The notes: a model not told the origin generated them from the letters alone. DNA of 64,000 nucleotides from Sporosarcina oncorhynchi (GCF_033304615.1 NZ_CP129118.1:1112001-1176000); one strand, 5' to 3'; shown: positions 43,773 through 53,672, counted from the first letter of the stretch. Numbers and translations are program-made.

Positions 43773-44282
43773 ATGTTCCGATCTTGGAAGTTCTTATTCC
43801 TGATACTCCTTTCCATCAGTGTTTTAACGGCTTGTGGCCAGACACTTGATGAAAGGGCTGCGGATGGAATAGCCGTAGCAAAAGAAGCTTTTTTATTGAA
43901 TGACAAACAGACAAATGATGAAGTACAAGGCATTTCACTATATAAGCCTCCTGCATTTACAATAGAAGAAGATTCCGATGCACAAAATATTGTCATGAAA
44001 AAAGGCGATGAAACGTTTATCCTTTTCATCAATTCAAATGAAGGAAAAGACAGCCATCTTTTTTACGACCTTTTGAGTACTGATGAAGAGTCGGAACGGT
44101 TTGAAGAAACTTTTACGAATGATGGTTATTTCGGGTTTGCTTCCGTCGTAAAGATAGGCGAAGATCAAGTGGAACTAATTACAAGCGTTGGCGGCGTCAA
44201 GATGACGACAATAACGAAGAAGAAGAACATCCGCAATGATTTAGCAAGAATGATGGAAATTACCCGTTCAATCGATCAATGA
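43773..44282 (+). CDS. hypothetical lipoprotein
   Basis: 169 residues. A basic start and hydrophobic helix end in lipobox L-T-A-C (Cys21), so export and lipid anchoring are likely. The mature part is acidic, alpha/beta, and contains F-I-L-F-I-N-S-N-E-G and several Asp/Glu-rich turns; no known domain was recognised. TTGGAGGAA precedes the ATG. It stands between the DUF84 and ytpQ genes, where Bacillus subtilis has the thioredoxin-like ytpP. Confidence 0.75.
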   Translation: MFRSWKFLFLILLSISVLTACGQTLDERAADGIAVAKEAFLLNDKQTNDEVQGISLYKPPAFTIEEDSDAQNIVMKKGDETFILFINSNEGKDSHLFYDLLSTDEESERFEETFTNDGYFGFASVVKIGEDQVELITSVGGVKMTTITKKKNIRNDLARMMEITRSIDQ

Positions 44283-44380
44283 AGAATTGAGCTATATGTA
44301 AATACTATACAAGTAGACGACGGTCACACGGCGCGTAATGCGGCGGGCGGCCGTTGATTTATGAAAGGAAGTATGAAAAT

Positions 44381-45199
44381 ATGAATTCGGCACAACTTGT
44401 AGAATTGCTGAAAGAACGGATACCGTCTGACCAACTGAAATGGCAGTTTGACAGAAAGACCGATAAGATCAGGCTGGAGCACAGTCAACTTTCCAGAGGC
44501 ATGGATATTTCTTTGCCGGAAATCCTTGCAAAGTATGAAGATAAAAAAGACGCTGCAATCAATGAAGTTGTCTACACAATTAATGAGACATTTTCAGCGA
44601 TGGAGAAAGAACGCGCTGAAGGATTCGTTAAAGCAAATTCCATCTATCCCGTTATCCGCTCGACATCATTCCCTGTCGTTTCAAAAGCGGGCGACAAATT
44701 CATCGTCAAAGATCATACGGCTGAAACGAGAATTTTCTATGCATTGGATCTGGATACGACCTATCGGCTGATTGATGAAACGATGCTAGAATCGCTAGGT
44801 ATGACAGAATCGGAAATCATGGAGTCTGCGATGTTTAAAGTCAGATCTTTACCTACCGCTATGAAACAGGATGAAGTGGCGGGTAATGTATTTTACTTCA
44901 TCAACAACAATGATGGATACGATGCGAGCCGCATCCTAAATATTGCTTTCCTTAAAGAGATGGAAGGAAAAGTGGAAGGGCATATGACGGTCTCTGTTCC
45001 GCATCAGGACGTACTCATTATAGGAGATGTGCGGAATGATACGGGCTATGACATACTTGCCCAGATGACTATGGAGTTTTTCACAACTGGACGGGTTCCC
45101 GTTACTTCACTATCATTCATTTACAAAGACGGCGAATTGGAGCCGATCTTCATCATGGCAAAAAACCGTATTGCAAGAAGGGAAGGAAGAAAGAAATGA
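44381..45199 (+). CDS. ytpQ: DUF1444 / UPF0354 protein YtpQ
   Basis: A soluble 272-residue protein of unknown function, assigned to UPF0354 by length, composition and its position before ytpR. The middle region contains R-S-T-S-F-P (about 89-94) and the C-terminal part [10 protein letters not shown] (about 216-225). ATG at 44381 with AAAGGAAG upstream; nine earlier codons are open but have no ribosome site. Overlaps ytpR by four bases. Confidence 0.85.
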   Translation: MNSAQLVELLKERIPSDQLKWQFDRKTDKIRLEHSQLSRGMDISLPEILAKYEDKKDAAINEVVYTINETFSAMEKERAEGFVKANSIYPVIRSTSFPVVSKAGDKFIVKDHTAETRIFYALDLDTTYRLIDETMLESLGMTESEIMESAMFKVRSLPTAMKQDEVAGNVFYFINNNDGYDASRILNIAFLKEMEGKVEGHMTVSVPHQDVLIIGDVRNDTGYDILAQMTMEFFTTGRVPVTSLSFIYKDGELEPIFIMAKNRIARREGRKK

Positions 45200-45801
45200 A
45201 CATTTTTTATAATCAGCATGGTGTAGGTGACGTCTTGTTCGTTCAATTGACGACAGAACGCCCTAAAGATATCAAAACTGAAACAACAAATGACATTACA
45301 CTTATCAATGATGAAGAGACAGGAAAAGTTGTTGCTTTCAATCTTTTTAACGCTTCTAGTTATATGGAGATTAAAGCGGACGGACAACTAGAGACAACAG
45401 AAGAAGTAGTGGATCTACTGAAAAAGGCGATTGATAAGAATGGTGTGAAATTGGAACTTGATGTCGATTTTACACCGAAATTTGTCGTCGGCTACGTGGA
45501 ACAGAAAGAAAAACATCCTAATGCCGATAAATTGAATATATGCACAGTTGACGTTGGCAGTGAAAAGTTACAGATTGTCTGCGGGGCACAAAACGTTGAG
45601 GCTGGTCAAAAAGTTGTTGTCGCGAAAGTTGGAGCTGTTATGCCATCGGGTATGATTATCCGTGATGCTGAATTGAGAGGTGTCGCTTCCTCTGGCATGA
45701 TCTGTTCGGCCAAAGAGCTTAATTTACCTAATGCGCCTGAAGAAAAAGGAATTCTTGTTTTATCCGCAGATGCCGTAACTGGTGAAGCTTTCCAAATTTA
45801 A
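45196..45801 (+). CDS. ytpR: YtpR tRNA-binding-domain protein
   Basis: 201 residues in two domains: an N-terminal DUF4479 domain (about 1-90) and a C-terminal EMAP-II/Arc1p-type tRNA-binding OB-fold (about 95-198), with [28 protein letters not shown] and [11 protein letters not shown] motifs as in the N-terminus of PheT. It probably binds tRNA; its cellular role is unsettled. Translationally coupled to ytpQ and followed by a terminator. Confidence 0.9.
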   Translation: MNIFYNQHGVGDVLFVQLTTERPKDIKTETTNDITLINDEETGKVVAFNLFNASSYMEIKADGQLETTEEVVDLLKKAIDKNGVKLELDVDFTPKFVVGYVEQKEKHPNADKLNICTVDVGSEKLQIVCGAQNVEAGQKVVVAKVGAVMPSGMIIRDAELRGVASSGMICSAKELNLPNAPEEKGILVLSADAVTGEAFQI

Positions 45802-45811
45802 TTGATTGAAG

Positions 45812-45840
45812 CGTACTGTCAAAAGCAGTACGTTTTTCTT
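45812..45840 (+). terminator. intrinsic terminator after ytpR
   Basis: CGTACTG, 6-base loop, CAGTACG, then TTTTTCTT. Confidence 0.85.
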
Positions 45841-45855
45841 ATTTTACATAGGAAA

Positions 45856-45885
45856 TTGATTTAGCTGATGAAAACCTGTTAAAAT
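45856..45885 (+). promoter_or_regulatory. candidate promoter of sftA
   Basis: TTGATT, 18 bases, TAAAAT, about 31 bases before the chosen start. Confidence 0.5.
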
Positions 45886-45915
45886 AGAATGATCGACTTG
45901 AAAAGAGTGATAGTA

Positions 45916-48405
45916 TTGACATGGATTAAAAAGATGATGGCTCGAATGTTCGATGAAGAGCCTACTAAAGAAATGGCGGATCCTGAAAACCTTGATCATA
46001 AAGATGAAATTAAAGAGGATAAACCTCGTGAACGTCCAGCTTTCCGCTTTCCGATCATAACTGATGCTGAAATTTATGGTTGGGATTCGGACCCGGAAGT
46101 AAAAGACTCGACTGAAATTAGAGCGGCGAAAGAACTTGTCACCGAGTTGGATGATGAATTTGAACCTATACCCTTATACAAGAATGATAGATGGCCAGTG
46201 CAAACTGAAAAAGTAACAATTCATCGCGCGACACCTAGACTGAAATACGGAGAAACTGCAAACGTACAACCGACTAGAGCTTTTAGTCAAAGTGAAAAAC
46301 CAGATAACGAAGTCCGTGAAGAGGTTATAAAGAAAAGGAATAACCGTCCTTTCACTCCGACAGAAGTACCTTCTCCTGTGTATGGCTACAAAAAACCTGT
46401 CCCACTACATAAAAAGGATAAGGACATGGATGAAATTAAGATAAATTCAGACAAAGTGGATGAAGAAAAGACTGATCTTATTGAAGAAAATGTGCGCATT
46501 GAAAACGACTATTCCGTTCATACTAGTGTCCAAGAAGAATCCATCGTATTTCCAGATGCATTGGATGAAGTTCAAGCATCCACACAATCTATACAGGAAA
46601 AAAACGAAATGACAATTGATGAACCAGAATCATTAGAAGTAGGAAGCGAAGTAGAAGAAGTATTACATGCTGACGAATCCGAAGATCTAGTCACAATTGA
46701 GGAACACAGCATAGTTGACGATGCGATGGACCTCGCTGCGGAAGAAGCGGAACCAACCAAAACAGAAAAAACTGTTCCGTTCAATGTGCTGATGTTGAAA
46801 AACGACAAAGCGAAATACGAACAGCGCTTACAAGCGAAATATGATCAACAAACTGTGGATAAAACAAACGTTATTGAAAGAACGGTAGAAGAAACCATTG
46901 CTCATTCCATACCTGAAATTCCAGTTGAAAGAGCGTCAGTCACTGTAGAACCGGAAACCGAATTAGAAGATCAGCCATATTATGCTTTCCCTTCAAAGGA
47001 TTTCCTCGTGCAGGCAGAAGAGCATATTGAAGATACAGAATGGCTGCAGACCCAATCGGAAAAGCTGGAAGAAGCACTTTCTTATTTCGCTGTTCAGGCA
47101 AATGTCATTGAAGCAGTTCAAGGTCCTACAGTTACACGGTTTGAACTGACTGTCGGTCACGGGACTAAAGTGAGCAAAATTCGAAATCTAACAGATGATT
47201 TGAAGTTGGCGCTAGCAGCGGAAGATATTCGTATTCAGGCACCAATTCCGGGCACAAGCTCAATCGGTATTGAAATTCCTAATAGGAAACCGAGAGCCGT
47301 CAGAATATCCGAAGTGATTGAAACGAAGAGGTTTCAAGAATCGGATTCACCGCTTGAAGCGGTACTTGGACTCAGTCTAACTGGAGAGCCTGTCACGCTT
47401 GATCTGCGAAAAATGCCGCACGGAATGATTGCCGGAGCAACTGGATCCGGGAAGTCTGTATGCATCAACTCGATTTTGATTAGTTTACTATACAAATCGT
47501 CTCCGACTGACTTAAAGATGTTATTAATTGATCCTAAAATGGTTGAACTGGCTCCATTTAACGGTATTCCACACTTGCTAAGTCCTGTCATCACAGATGT
47601 TAAAGCTGCTACTGCTGCCTTAAAATGGGCAGTGGGTGAGATGGAGCGGAGATATGAGCTCTTTGCACATATTGGTGCTAGAAATATCGAACGTTATAAT
47701 GAAATGGCCGAAAAAGAGCGTAAATTCTCATTAAAACTTCCTTATCTACTTATCGTGATTGACGAGCTGGCAGACTTGATGATGATGGCGCCTGCAGATG
47801 TAGAAGTGTCTATTAGCCGGATTACTCAGAAGGCCAGAGCTTGCGGTATCCATCTAATTATTGCGACTCAGCGTCCCTCTGTAGACGTCATAACTGGAAC
47901 GATCAAAGCCAATGTACCGACGCGAATTGCATTTTCGGTATCATCCCAAATTGATTCGCGTACAATTATCGATACACCGGGCGCTGAGAGACTTCTCGGT
48001 AAAGGCGACATGCTTTATCTTGGCAACGGGCAATCTTCACCGGTGCGACTTCAAGGTACATTTGTCACGGATGAAGAAATCGAACGTATAATAGAACACG
48101 TTCAAAATGAGGCAGAACCCGATTATTTATTTGGTCAAGAGGACTTGTTGGCGAACATTGTTGATGAAGAAGAGACAGATCCACTCTTTATTGAAGCATG
48201 CCGTTTTATCATTGAACAAGGCAGCGCATCAACATCCTTATTGCAACGAAATTTCAGCATTGGCTATAACCGTGCTGCAAAATTAATGGATCGTATGGAA
48301 AAATTGGGTTTCATTTCCGAACAAAGGGGAACAAAAGCAAGGGAAGTATTCCTCACGGATAGCAATTTTGAACAGTTTTTAAATGGAAGTGAACAAACTG
48401 TCTGA
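45916..48405 (+). CDS. sftA: septum-associated DNA translocase SftA (FtsK/SpoIIIE family)
   Basis: A soluble 829-residue member of the FtsK/SpoIIIE family that moves DNA out of the closing septum. There are no transmembrane helices, which separates SftA from SpoIIIE. Residues about 30-360 form a long acidic, low-complexity linker. The motor follows, with Walker A GATGSGKS (about 515-522), Walker B LLIVIDELADLMM (about 612-624) and T-Q-R-P-S, and ends in a winged-helix gamma domain (about 750-825) for DNA orientation. TTG at 45916 gives M-T-W-I-K-K. Followed by murC, as in Bacillus. Confidence 0.92.
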   Translation: MTWIKKMMARMFDEEPTKEMADPENLDHKDEIKEDKPRERPAFRFPIITDAEIYGWDSDPEVKDSTEIRAAKELVTELDDEFEPIPLYKNDRWPVQTEKVTIHRATPRLKYGETANVQPTRAFSQSEKPDNEVREEVIKKRNNRPFTPTEVPSPVYGYKKPVPLHKKDKDMDEIKINSDKVDEEKTDLIEENVRIENDYSVHTSVQEESIVFPDALDEVQASTQSIQEKNEMTIDEPESLEVGSEVEEVLHADESEDLVTIEEHSIVDDAMDLAAEEAEPTKTEKTVPFNVLMLKNDKAKYEQRLQAKYDQQTVDKTNVIERTVEETIAHSIPEIPVERASVTVEPETELEDQPYYAFPSKDFLVQAEEHIEDTEWLQTQSEKLEEALSYFAVQANVIEAVQGPTVTRFELTVGHGTKVSKIRNLTDDLKLALAAEDIRIQAPIPGTSSIGIEIPNRKPRAVRISEVIETKRFQESDSPLEAVLGLSLTGEPVTLDLRKMPHGMIAGATGSGKSVCINSILISLLYKSSPTDLKMLLIDPKMVELAPFNGIPHLLSPVITDVKAATAALKWAVGEMERRYELFAHIGARNIERYNEMAEKERKFSLKLPYLLIVIDELADLMMMAPADVEVSISRITQKARACGIHLIIATQRPSVDVITGTIKANVPTRIAFSVSSQIDSRTIIDTPGAERLLGKGDMLYLGNGQSSPVRLQGTFVTDEEIERIIEHVQNEAEPDYLFGQEDLLANIVDEEETDPLFIEACRFIIEQGSASTSLLQRNFSIGYNRAAKLMDRMEKLGFISEQRGTKAREVFLTDSNFEQFLNGSEQTV

Positions 48406-48567
48406 TTGCATTTTCCATCTAATAAGAGATGCTGATTACTAGTTATATTGAAAATAAAATGAGTGAAACGACGATGAAACAGATGGGGAAGAATAGTGAA
48501 TACTTTTCTTTCTTATATGTCGGCTTTTCAGAATGTGGGAACAGAGATGATCCCGGGAGGTTGCATA

Positions 48568-49881
48568 ATGACATTATTCCATTTTACAGGAATCAAAGGA
48601 TCAGGTATGAGTTCGCTCGCACAGATTCTCCATGATTCTTCACATGTTGTTCAAGGATCGGATGTTGAGAAGTACTTCTTTACGGAAGACCCGCTACGTG
48701 AAAGAAAGATTAAAATTCTTCCTTTTGATGAAAATAATATTGAACCAGGTATGACGATAATTGCGGGGAATGCATTCCCTGACAGTCATCCTGAAATTGT
48801 TAAAGCTAACGAACTTGGATTGGAAGTAATTCGATACCATGATTTTCTTGGCGAATATATGAAGAAGAGTATCTCCATTGGAGTGACAGGATCTCATGGG
48901 AAAACGTCCACTACTGGGTTGCTTGCACATGTACTGACAGGGAATTCGCCGACTTCCTACCTCATAGGTGACGGAACGGGAAAAGGTGTTGAAGACAATA
49001 AATACTTTGTTTTTGAAGCATGTGAATATAAACGCCACTTCCTTGCGTATGATCCTGATTATGCAATCATGACGAATATAGACTTTGATCATCCCGACTA
49101 TTTCAAGGATTTGGATGATGTCTTAGATGCATTCTCGCAGATGGCATTGCGTGTGAAAAAAGCGATAATTGCCTGTGGGGATGATATTCATCTTCAACAG
49201 ATTCATGCGAATGTACCGGTTGTTTATTATGGCTTTGGTGATAATAATGATTTTGCTGCAAAGAATATTGTGAAATCAGAGCAAGGCTCGACTTTCGATG
49301 TGTATGTGCGTAATGAGTTCTTCCATAACTTCAAAATTCAATTGACAGGGGATCATGCCATTCTGAACGCGCTTGGAGTGATTGCCATCTGTCAGTATGA
49401 GGGTGTTGCGATCTCTGATATGGAAAGTCGACTAGCGACGTTCAGTGGTGTCAAGAGACGTTTTAGCGTAACTGAATCAGACGGGAAAGTAATTGTGGAC
49501 GATTACGCCCATCATCCTACTGAAATCGAAGCGACGCTGCAATCCGCCCATCAGAAATATCCTGATAAAGAAATCATTGCAATTTTTCAGCCACATACAT
49601 TCACAAGGACCGCAGCTCTATTGCCGCAATTTGCGGAAAGCCTCGCATCGGCTGATCATGTGTATTTATGTGATATCTTCGGTTCCGCCCGTGAGAAGGC
49701 TGGCAATTTGTCGATTAAAGATTTAGTTGATAAAATTCCGGGAGCAAAACATCTTGAAATGGATGATATCCGTGTTTTAGATGAACATGGAGACGCGGTG
49801 TATTTGTTCATGGGGGCTGGCGATATCCAGAAATATATGAACATTTTCAAAGAGCATACTGAACAAGAAGAGACAGCTTGA
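48568..49881 (+). CDS. murC: UDP-N-acetylmuramate--L-alanine ligase
   Basis: ATP-dependent ligase adding L-alanine to UDP-MurNAc in the cytosol, 437 residues. The N-terminal UDP-binding loop is [10 protein letters not shown] (residues 4-13), the ATP loop [13 protein letters not shown] (about 107-119), and the C-terminal domain has D-D-Y-A-H-H-P-T-E near 311. GGGAGG (48555-48560) fixes the ATG at 48568; upstream codons in the frame are not conserved. Confidence 0.95.
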   Translation: MTLFHFTGIKGSGMSSLAQILHDSSHVVQGSDVEKYFFTEDPLRERKIKILPFDENNIEPGMTIIAGNAFPDSHPEIVKANELGLEVIRYHDFLGEYMKKSISIGVTGSHGKTSTTGLLAHVLTGNSPTSYLIGDGTGKGVEDNKYFVFEACEYKRHFLAYDPDYAIMTNIDFDHPDYFKDLDDVLDAFSQMALRVKKAIIACGDDIHLQQIHANVPVVYYGFGDNNDFAAKNIVKSEQGSTFDVYVRNEFFHNFKIQLTGDHAILNALGVIAICQYEGVAISDMESRLATFSGVKRRFSVTESDGKVIVDDYAHHPTEIEATLQSAHQKYPDKEIIAIFQPHTFTRTAALLPQFAESLASADHVYLCDIFGSAREKAGNLSIKDLVDKIPGAKHLEMDDIRVLDEHGDAVYLFMGAGDIQKYMNIFKEHTEQEETA

Positions 49882-49904
49882 TCCAATTGGATTAAGCTGT
49901 TTTT
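49873..49904 (+). terminator. intrinsic terminator overlapping the murC stop
   Basis: ACAGCTTGATCC / GGATTAAGCTGT around AATT, then T5. Confidence 0.85.
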
Positions 49905-50020
49905 CAATCCGATATTCAATTACGTTATCCAAACGTTAGTTGAATAAGGGATTTTTTATTTTATTTCGCTAAAAAAGAGGGAATTAGGGAAAGATGTCGA
50001 AATTGGTAAAGGAGGCAAAC

Positions 50021-50046
50021 GTTTATATGCTTCTTTTATAGGGTAC
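50021..50046 (+). promoter_or_regulatory. candidate sigma-B promoter of ytxGH
   Basis: GTTTAT, 14 bases, GGGTAC: each box differs by one base from GTTTAA/GGGTAT, and spacing is in range. Bacillus subtilis ytxGHJ is a known sigma-B (and sigma-H) operon. Confidence 0.7.
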
Positions 50047-50084
50047 AAATTACGTATGGATGTGTATTGGAGGGAGGAAATGCC

Positions 50085-50573
50085 ATGGAGGTTTTATTGT
50101 ATATCGCAGCGATTGTCGCAGCGATTGCATTTTTGATTTTATGTATTAGTTTAGCAATGACTTTAGGCTCGTTAAAAAAGACGTTGGCCAGCGTTGCTGT
50201 CACATTGGACGGACTGACAAAACAATTGGATGGAGTCACAACCGAAACGACACTGCTACTCAGCAAAACAAATGCACTTGCTGAAGACATTCAGCAGAAA
50301 TCTGAAAAACTGAATACCGTCGTCGATGCTGTAAAAGAAATCGGTGGATCTGTCAGTGGACTAAACAGTTCCATTCGCGGAGTCTCTAATTCAATTGCAG
50401 TTGAAGCCGAACGCAATAGTGATAAAATAGCACAAGTCGTTCAGTGGAGCAATGTTGCATTTGGAATTATAGGTAAAGTGAAAGATATGAAAGCAACCCA
50501 ATCTTCGGGTTGGACAACGTACAAGCCTGTTCGAAACCAGAAGAAATTGCCTAGTCCGAAAGCAAGGGTATGA
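50085..50573 (+). CDS. ytxG: DUF948 general stress protein YtxG
   Basis: 162 residues. One N-terminal transmembrane helix (about 2-26) is followed by a long amphipathic coiled coil (about 28-110) with regular L/V/I heptads (S-L-K-K-T-L-A-S-V-A, L-D-G-V-T-T-E-T-T-L-L), typical of DUF948 proteins. The tail is basic. AGGGAGGAAA precedes the ATG at 50085. First gene of a two-gene sigma-B-type stress operon; mechanism unknown. Confidence 0.88.
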   Translation: MEVLLYIAAIVAAIAFLILCISLAMTLGSLKKTLASVAVTLDGLTKQLDGVTTETTLLLSKTNALAEDIQQKSEKLNTVVDAVKEIGGSVSGLNSSIRGVSNSIAVEAERNSDKIAQVVQWSNVAFGIIGKVKDMKATQSSGWTTYKPVRNQKKLPSPKARV

Positions 50574-50603
50574 GCAGAAAATAACTTTTTAGGAGGAATT
50601 CAA

Positions 50604-51308
50604 TTGACTGACAAACAGAAACCAAATTATAACGATTCGCATTACGATCACCACTATCATGGAGAACAAGAATATAAAAACTCATTCGGTGAAGCGTCAC
50701 ATTTGCCGGTAACTTATCCTTATCAGTATAATACGGATGATTTTTACGAAGATGATAGCTCCAACGCAGGCAGCTTCTTATTGGGAGCATTAGTCGGCGG
50801 GGTCATTGGCGCTGCGGCAGCTTTATTCCTAGCACCAAAAACGGGCAAGGAAATGCGTGAAGACTTTTCAGATCAGGCGACACAGATTAAAAACAAAAGC
50901 ATTGAGTTGAGCACAGTCGCGAAAGACAAAGCTACTGAATTTTCCTCTGTAGCGAAAGACAAAGCATCTGAATTCACTTCAGTAGCGAAAGATAAGGCGA
51001 CAGAATTCTCTTCCGTAGCCAAAGAAAAAACAGAAGATCTTTCAAAATCAATTCAAGAACAATCCGGACAAATCGTCGGGAAAGTTAAGTCAATGGCGAA
51101 TAAAACATCGATTCCTATGGACGATGGTACTGTTTCGTCAGAAGGTGAAGAAGCTGTCGATTATGTTGATAATACAGCAAAAACGGACAAAAAGGCCGCC
51201 AATGATAAAACGACGGGTAATAGTGATGTTTCCTATGACAATAGTGAGAATGTAGGGGAAGAAAAGCTAATGAACCAAAACTTTGTTTCAGACGAAGATA
51301 AAAAATAA
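50604..51308 (+). CDS. ytxH: YtxH-family general stress protein with LEA-like repeats
   Basis: 234 residues. A His/Tyr/Asp-rich leader (1-55) is followed by a glycine-rich membrane helix G-A-L-V-G-G-V-I-G-A-A-A-A (about 57-76) and L-A-P-K-T-G-K-E-M-R, the YtxH fingerprint. Residues 101-144 are four 11-residue repeats (consensus E-F-S-S-V-A-K-D-K-A-T) predicted to form an amphipathic helix, then a disordered acidic tail. TTG start behind AGGAGGAA. The usual third gene, ytxJ, is absent; an opposing FtsA-like gene follows instead. Confidence 0.88.
   Translation: MTDKQKPNYNDSHYDHHYHGEQEYKNSFGEASHLPVTYPYQYNTDDFYEDDSSNAGSFLLGALVGGVIGAAAALFLAPKTGKEMREDFSDQATQIKNKSIELSTVAKDKATEFSSVAKDKASEFTSVAKDKATEFSSVAKEKTEDLSKSIQEQSGQIVGKVKSMANKTSIPMDDGTVSSEGEEAVDYVDNTAKTDKKAANDKTTGNSDVSYDNSENVGEEKLMNQNFVSDEDKK
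50904..51035 (+). repeat. four 33-bp tandem repeats within ytxH
   Basis: Four in-frame units starting GAGTTGAGC, GAATTTTCC, GAATTCACT and GAATTCTCT, each continuing with GTAGCGAAAGA-like sequence. They encode the 11-residue repeats. Third-position differences show the units are not very recent copies. Confidence 0.85.
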
Positions 51309-51316
51309 GTGCAAAA

Positions 51317-51355
51317 CGCCGGACAACCTGAATGGTCTGTCCGGCGTTTTTATTT
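51317..51355. terminator. terminator between ytxH and FtsA-like gene
   Basis: CGCCGGACA / TGTCCGGCG stem, followed by TTTTTATTTTT on the plus strand; it may also work on the minus strand. Confidence 0.85.
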
Positions 51356-51366
51356 TTCCAACAAAA

Positions 51367-53508
51367 TCATGAATCAACCTTTTTGGGGGAGAACGTTATT
51401 TCTAGAGCATCATTCTCATAAATAGGATCATTGAAGCCGATTGTTTCGCCGTTTCTTAACAATTGATAGGATGATGTCCCTGCCTGTGGCAGCGTATATT
51501 CGATATATTTGAAGACATCGCTGAACACGGCCTGCTTATAAGCAGCCTCAGAAAACGTAATCACATCACCGGGTTTAATGATTGTTGTGTGATCACTCGT
51601 TTGACCATTCAACAGGATCGTAAACGAACTGCTATGTAAATCAACCGGAACGCCGTTAAATGTCACGGATACAATCGTTCTATGAGACTTACCTATTATT
51701 TGGATGACCTCCTCCACTGAAGGGAGTTTTGGCTGAATGATCCGTATCGCATCACCGTCTTTTAATTGATAGCTTGGTAGGATGGGTTTATTTCCTAGCA
51801 TGAACCTTGGTGTGAATTCTTTCATCCGAATACGTTGATTGTTAATGAAAAGTTCGAAAGGTTGTTCTGTTTCAATCGCTTCATTTGTCAAAATGGCTTG
51901 CAAGTTAGTTTGGAAAGTAAATGAAATCTCATCGCGGTCTACTACGGCATGATCAGATGTTGCTAGAAGGCCGTTTACGATAATTTCTGGTTTGATTGCT
52001 ACTGGCTTTTCATTAATTGTAATATGGATAGGCTGTATGTCGCCAATCAAGTCTTTAATCGTCGCTGTTGCGTTTCTTCCGTCAATGCTTGGTTCCAGAG
52101 AGATTATGTCGCCATTTTTAATGAAGTCTTTTGTGCTGGCAATCTTGCCGTTTAGTAATATGACGGAAGAGTGTCCATGTTCTCCCGGAATAATTACTCG
52201 ATCTCCGTTTAAAGTAATGGACATCCCAAGTCCAGGTTTTCCATATAGTTGTTTTGCTTTTATGTTTGTCGCGAGTAACGCGTCCCCAACGGTCATTTCT
52301 TTTAGCTCAAACAGCCGGATAGTCTTATCATTCACCATAACGGTCATATAATGAATAGGTGCCCGTCTAGCTGCGATAGCGATTCCGATTGGGGTAACGA
52401 GAGCAGGAGAAGACACGATCTCTTCTGACAAGGTGACGTTGGATAGCGCCTCCAATCCTCGTATGCCAACACGGTTTTCAGGTAATTCCAACCTTGCGCT
52501 AATTTCTTTCGTCAGTCCCGGAGTCAGACTACCTCCCCCGACAACCATGACAGCTTGTGGTGATCTGCCATTGTTCAGCTTTCTTATTTCTTGTGAAATA
52601 CTAGTAGCTAGCTTGTCAATGGCCGGTTGAATAAAGGAAATAACTTCGTCAGATGGGATGGTCTGTTCGAAACCAAGAATATCAACTATTTGAATGGAAT
52701 CTTCACTTGATAACGACCGTTTTGCTAGTTCTGCAATCGGGAAGTCGAGCAAATAATGATTGCTAAGTGCCTCAGTCACTTCATCTCCTGCAACAGGCAC
52801 CATACCATAGGCAATGACTGTATTATTGTCCGTAATTGCAATGTCTGAAGTGCCTGCTCCAATATCTACGAGTGCAACATTCAACCTACGCATGGAAGGA
52901 GGAATTAGGACATTGATGGCGGCTATTGGTTCAAGTGTCAGTGCTTCCATCTCAAGATCGGCTCGTTTCAGCGCGGACAGCAACGATTCCACGACGACTC
53001 TCGGGAGGAAAGTAGCAATGACGCTCGCCGTAGCTGAACGCCCGGACTGATCGATAAGGCTGCCAATATCATCGCCATCCAATTTGTAATGGAGAACAGA
53101 GTAACCGACACAGTAATAATAATCATCTGTTGTTGCAGATGACGATAACAGACTTTGCTGGGCCTGTTGGACGGCGGCCAATTCAAGTCGATTAATATCT
53201 TCGGTCGAAAATAGGGATTTCTCTGAAATATCGATTGTCATAGAACCTTCAGTTGTTTTCAAAGCTCTTCCTGCAGCAGCCACACTGACACGATTTAATG
53301 GTCCATGCCGTTCTTCCAATGTGGATTTAATCTCCGAGATGACGTTAGCGACACTTAAAATATTATGTATTTGTCCGTCAATCATAGACCGTTCTTTATG
53401 TTCAATCGTGACAAGATCTTCGACATGGTAAACCTCATTATTTTCTTTTAAAATGATGCCGACGACAGAACGCGTTCCGATATCTAGTGCAAAGAGATGG
53501 TTAGACAC
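51367..53508 (-). CDS. large FtsA-like actin-family ATPase with repeated C-terminal tail
   Basis: 713 residues. Residues 1-385 are FtsA-like: phosphate-1 FALDIGTRSVVG, an SHS2/1C-type insertion beginning I-D-G-Q-I-H, phosphate-2 VDIGAGTSDIAI (about 210) and adenosine motif VVGGGSLTPGL (about 325). The remaining 330 residues are beta-rich, with recurrent modules ending in I-K-N-G-D-I-I, L-K-D-G-D-A-I and I-K-P-G-D-V-I, suggestive of beta-grasp/SLBB-like domains. There is no C-terminal amphipathic membrane helix as in canonical FtsA. GTG at 53508 follows AAAGGGTG by 7 bases. It is probably a second FtsA/PilM-type protein; its role is unknown. Confidence 0.75.
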   Translation of the reverse strand: MSNHLFALDIGTRSVVGIILKENNEVYHVEDLVTIEHKERSMIDGQIHNILSVANVISEIKSTLEERHGPLNRVSVAAAGRALKTTEGSMTIDISEKSLFSTEDINRLELAAVQQAQQSLLSSSATTDDYYYCVGYSVLHYKLDGDDIGSLIDQSGRSATASVIATFLPRVVVESLLSALKRADLEMEALTLEPIAAINVLIPPSMRRLNVALVDIGAGTSDIAITDNNTVIAYGMVPVAGDEVTEALSNHYLLDFPIAELAKRSLSSEDSIQIVDILGFEQTIPSDEVISFIQPAIDKLATSISQEIRKLNNGRSPQAVMVVGGGSLTPGLTKEISARLELPENRVGIRGLEALSNVTLSEEIVSSPALVTPIGIAIAARRAPIHYMTVMVNDKTIRLFELKEMTVGDALLATNIKAKQLYGKPGLGMSITLNGDRVIIPGEHGHSSVILLNGKIASTKDFIKNGDIISLEPSIDGRNATATIKDLIGDIQPIHITINEKPVAIKPEIIVNGLLATSDHAVVDRDEISFTFQTNLQAILTNEAIETEQPFELFINNQRIRMKEFTPRFMLGNKPILPSYQLKDGDAIRIIQPKLPSVEEVIQIIGKSHRTIVSVTFNGVPVDLHSSSFTILLNGQTSDHTTIIKPGDVITFSEAAYKQAVFSDVFKYIEYTLPQAGTSSYQLLRNGETIGFNDPIYENDALEITFSPKKVDS

Positions 53509-53672
53509 AATAATGCACCCTTTCATCGTCAAATAATGCGAATCTTTGACAATTTGCAGAAATGACGTGACTTTTCAAAAGCTATTCTTTATACTTGGAC
53601 TATTATATAAAAATGTAACATAGATTTCCCAGTTCGAAAAGGGAATGATGTGTGCGGGGAGGAGACATATTA

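Noticed and set aside
44317-44354. GC-rich imperfect hairpin before ytpQ as a terminator
   Set aside because: The pairing is broken (ACGGTC/GGCCGT with a poor inner stem) and no T-run follows.
48429-48635. A 68-codon open frame between sftA and murC
   Set aside because: It overlaps the start of murC in another frame, and the GGGAGG site clearly serves murC at 48568.
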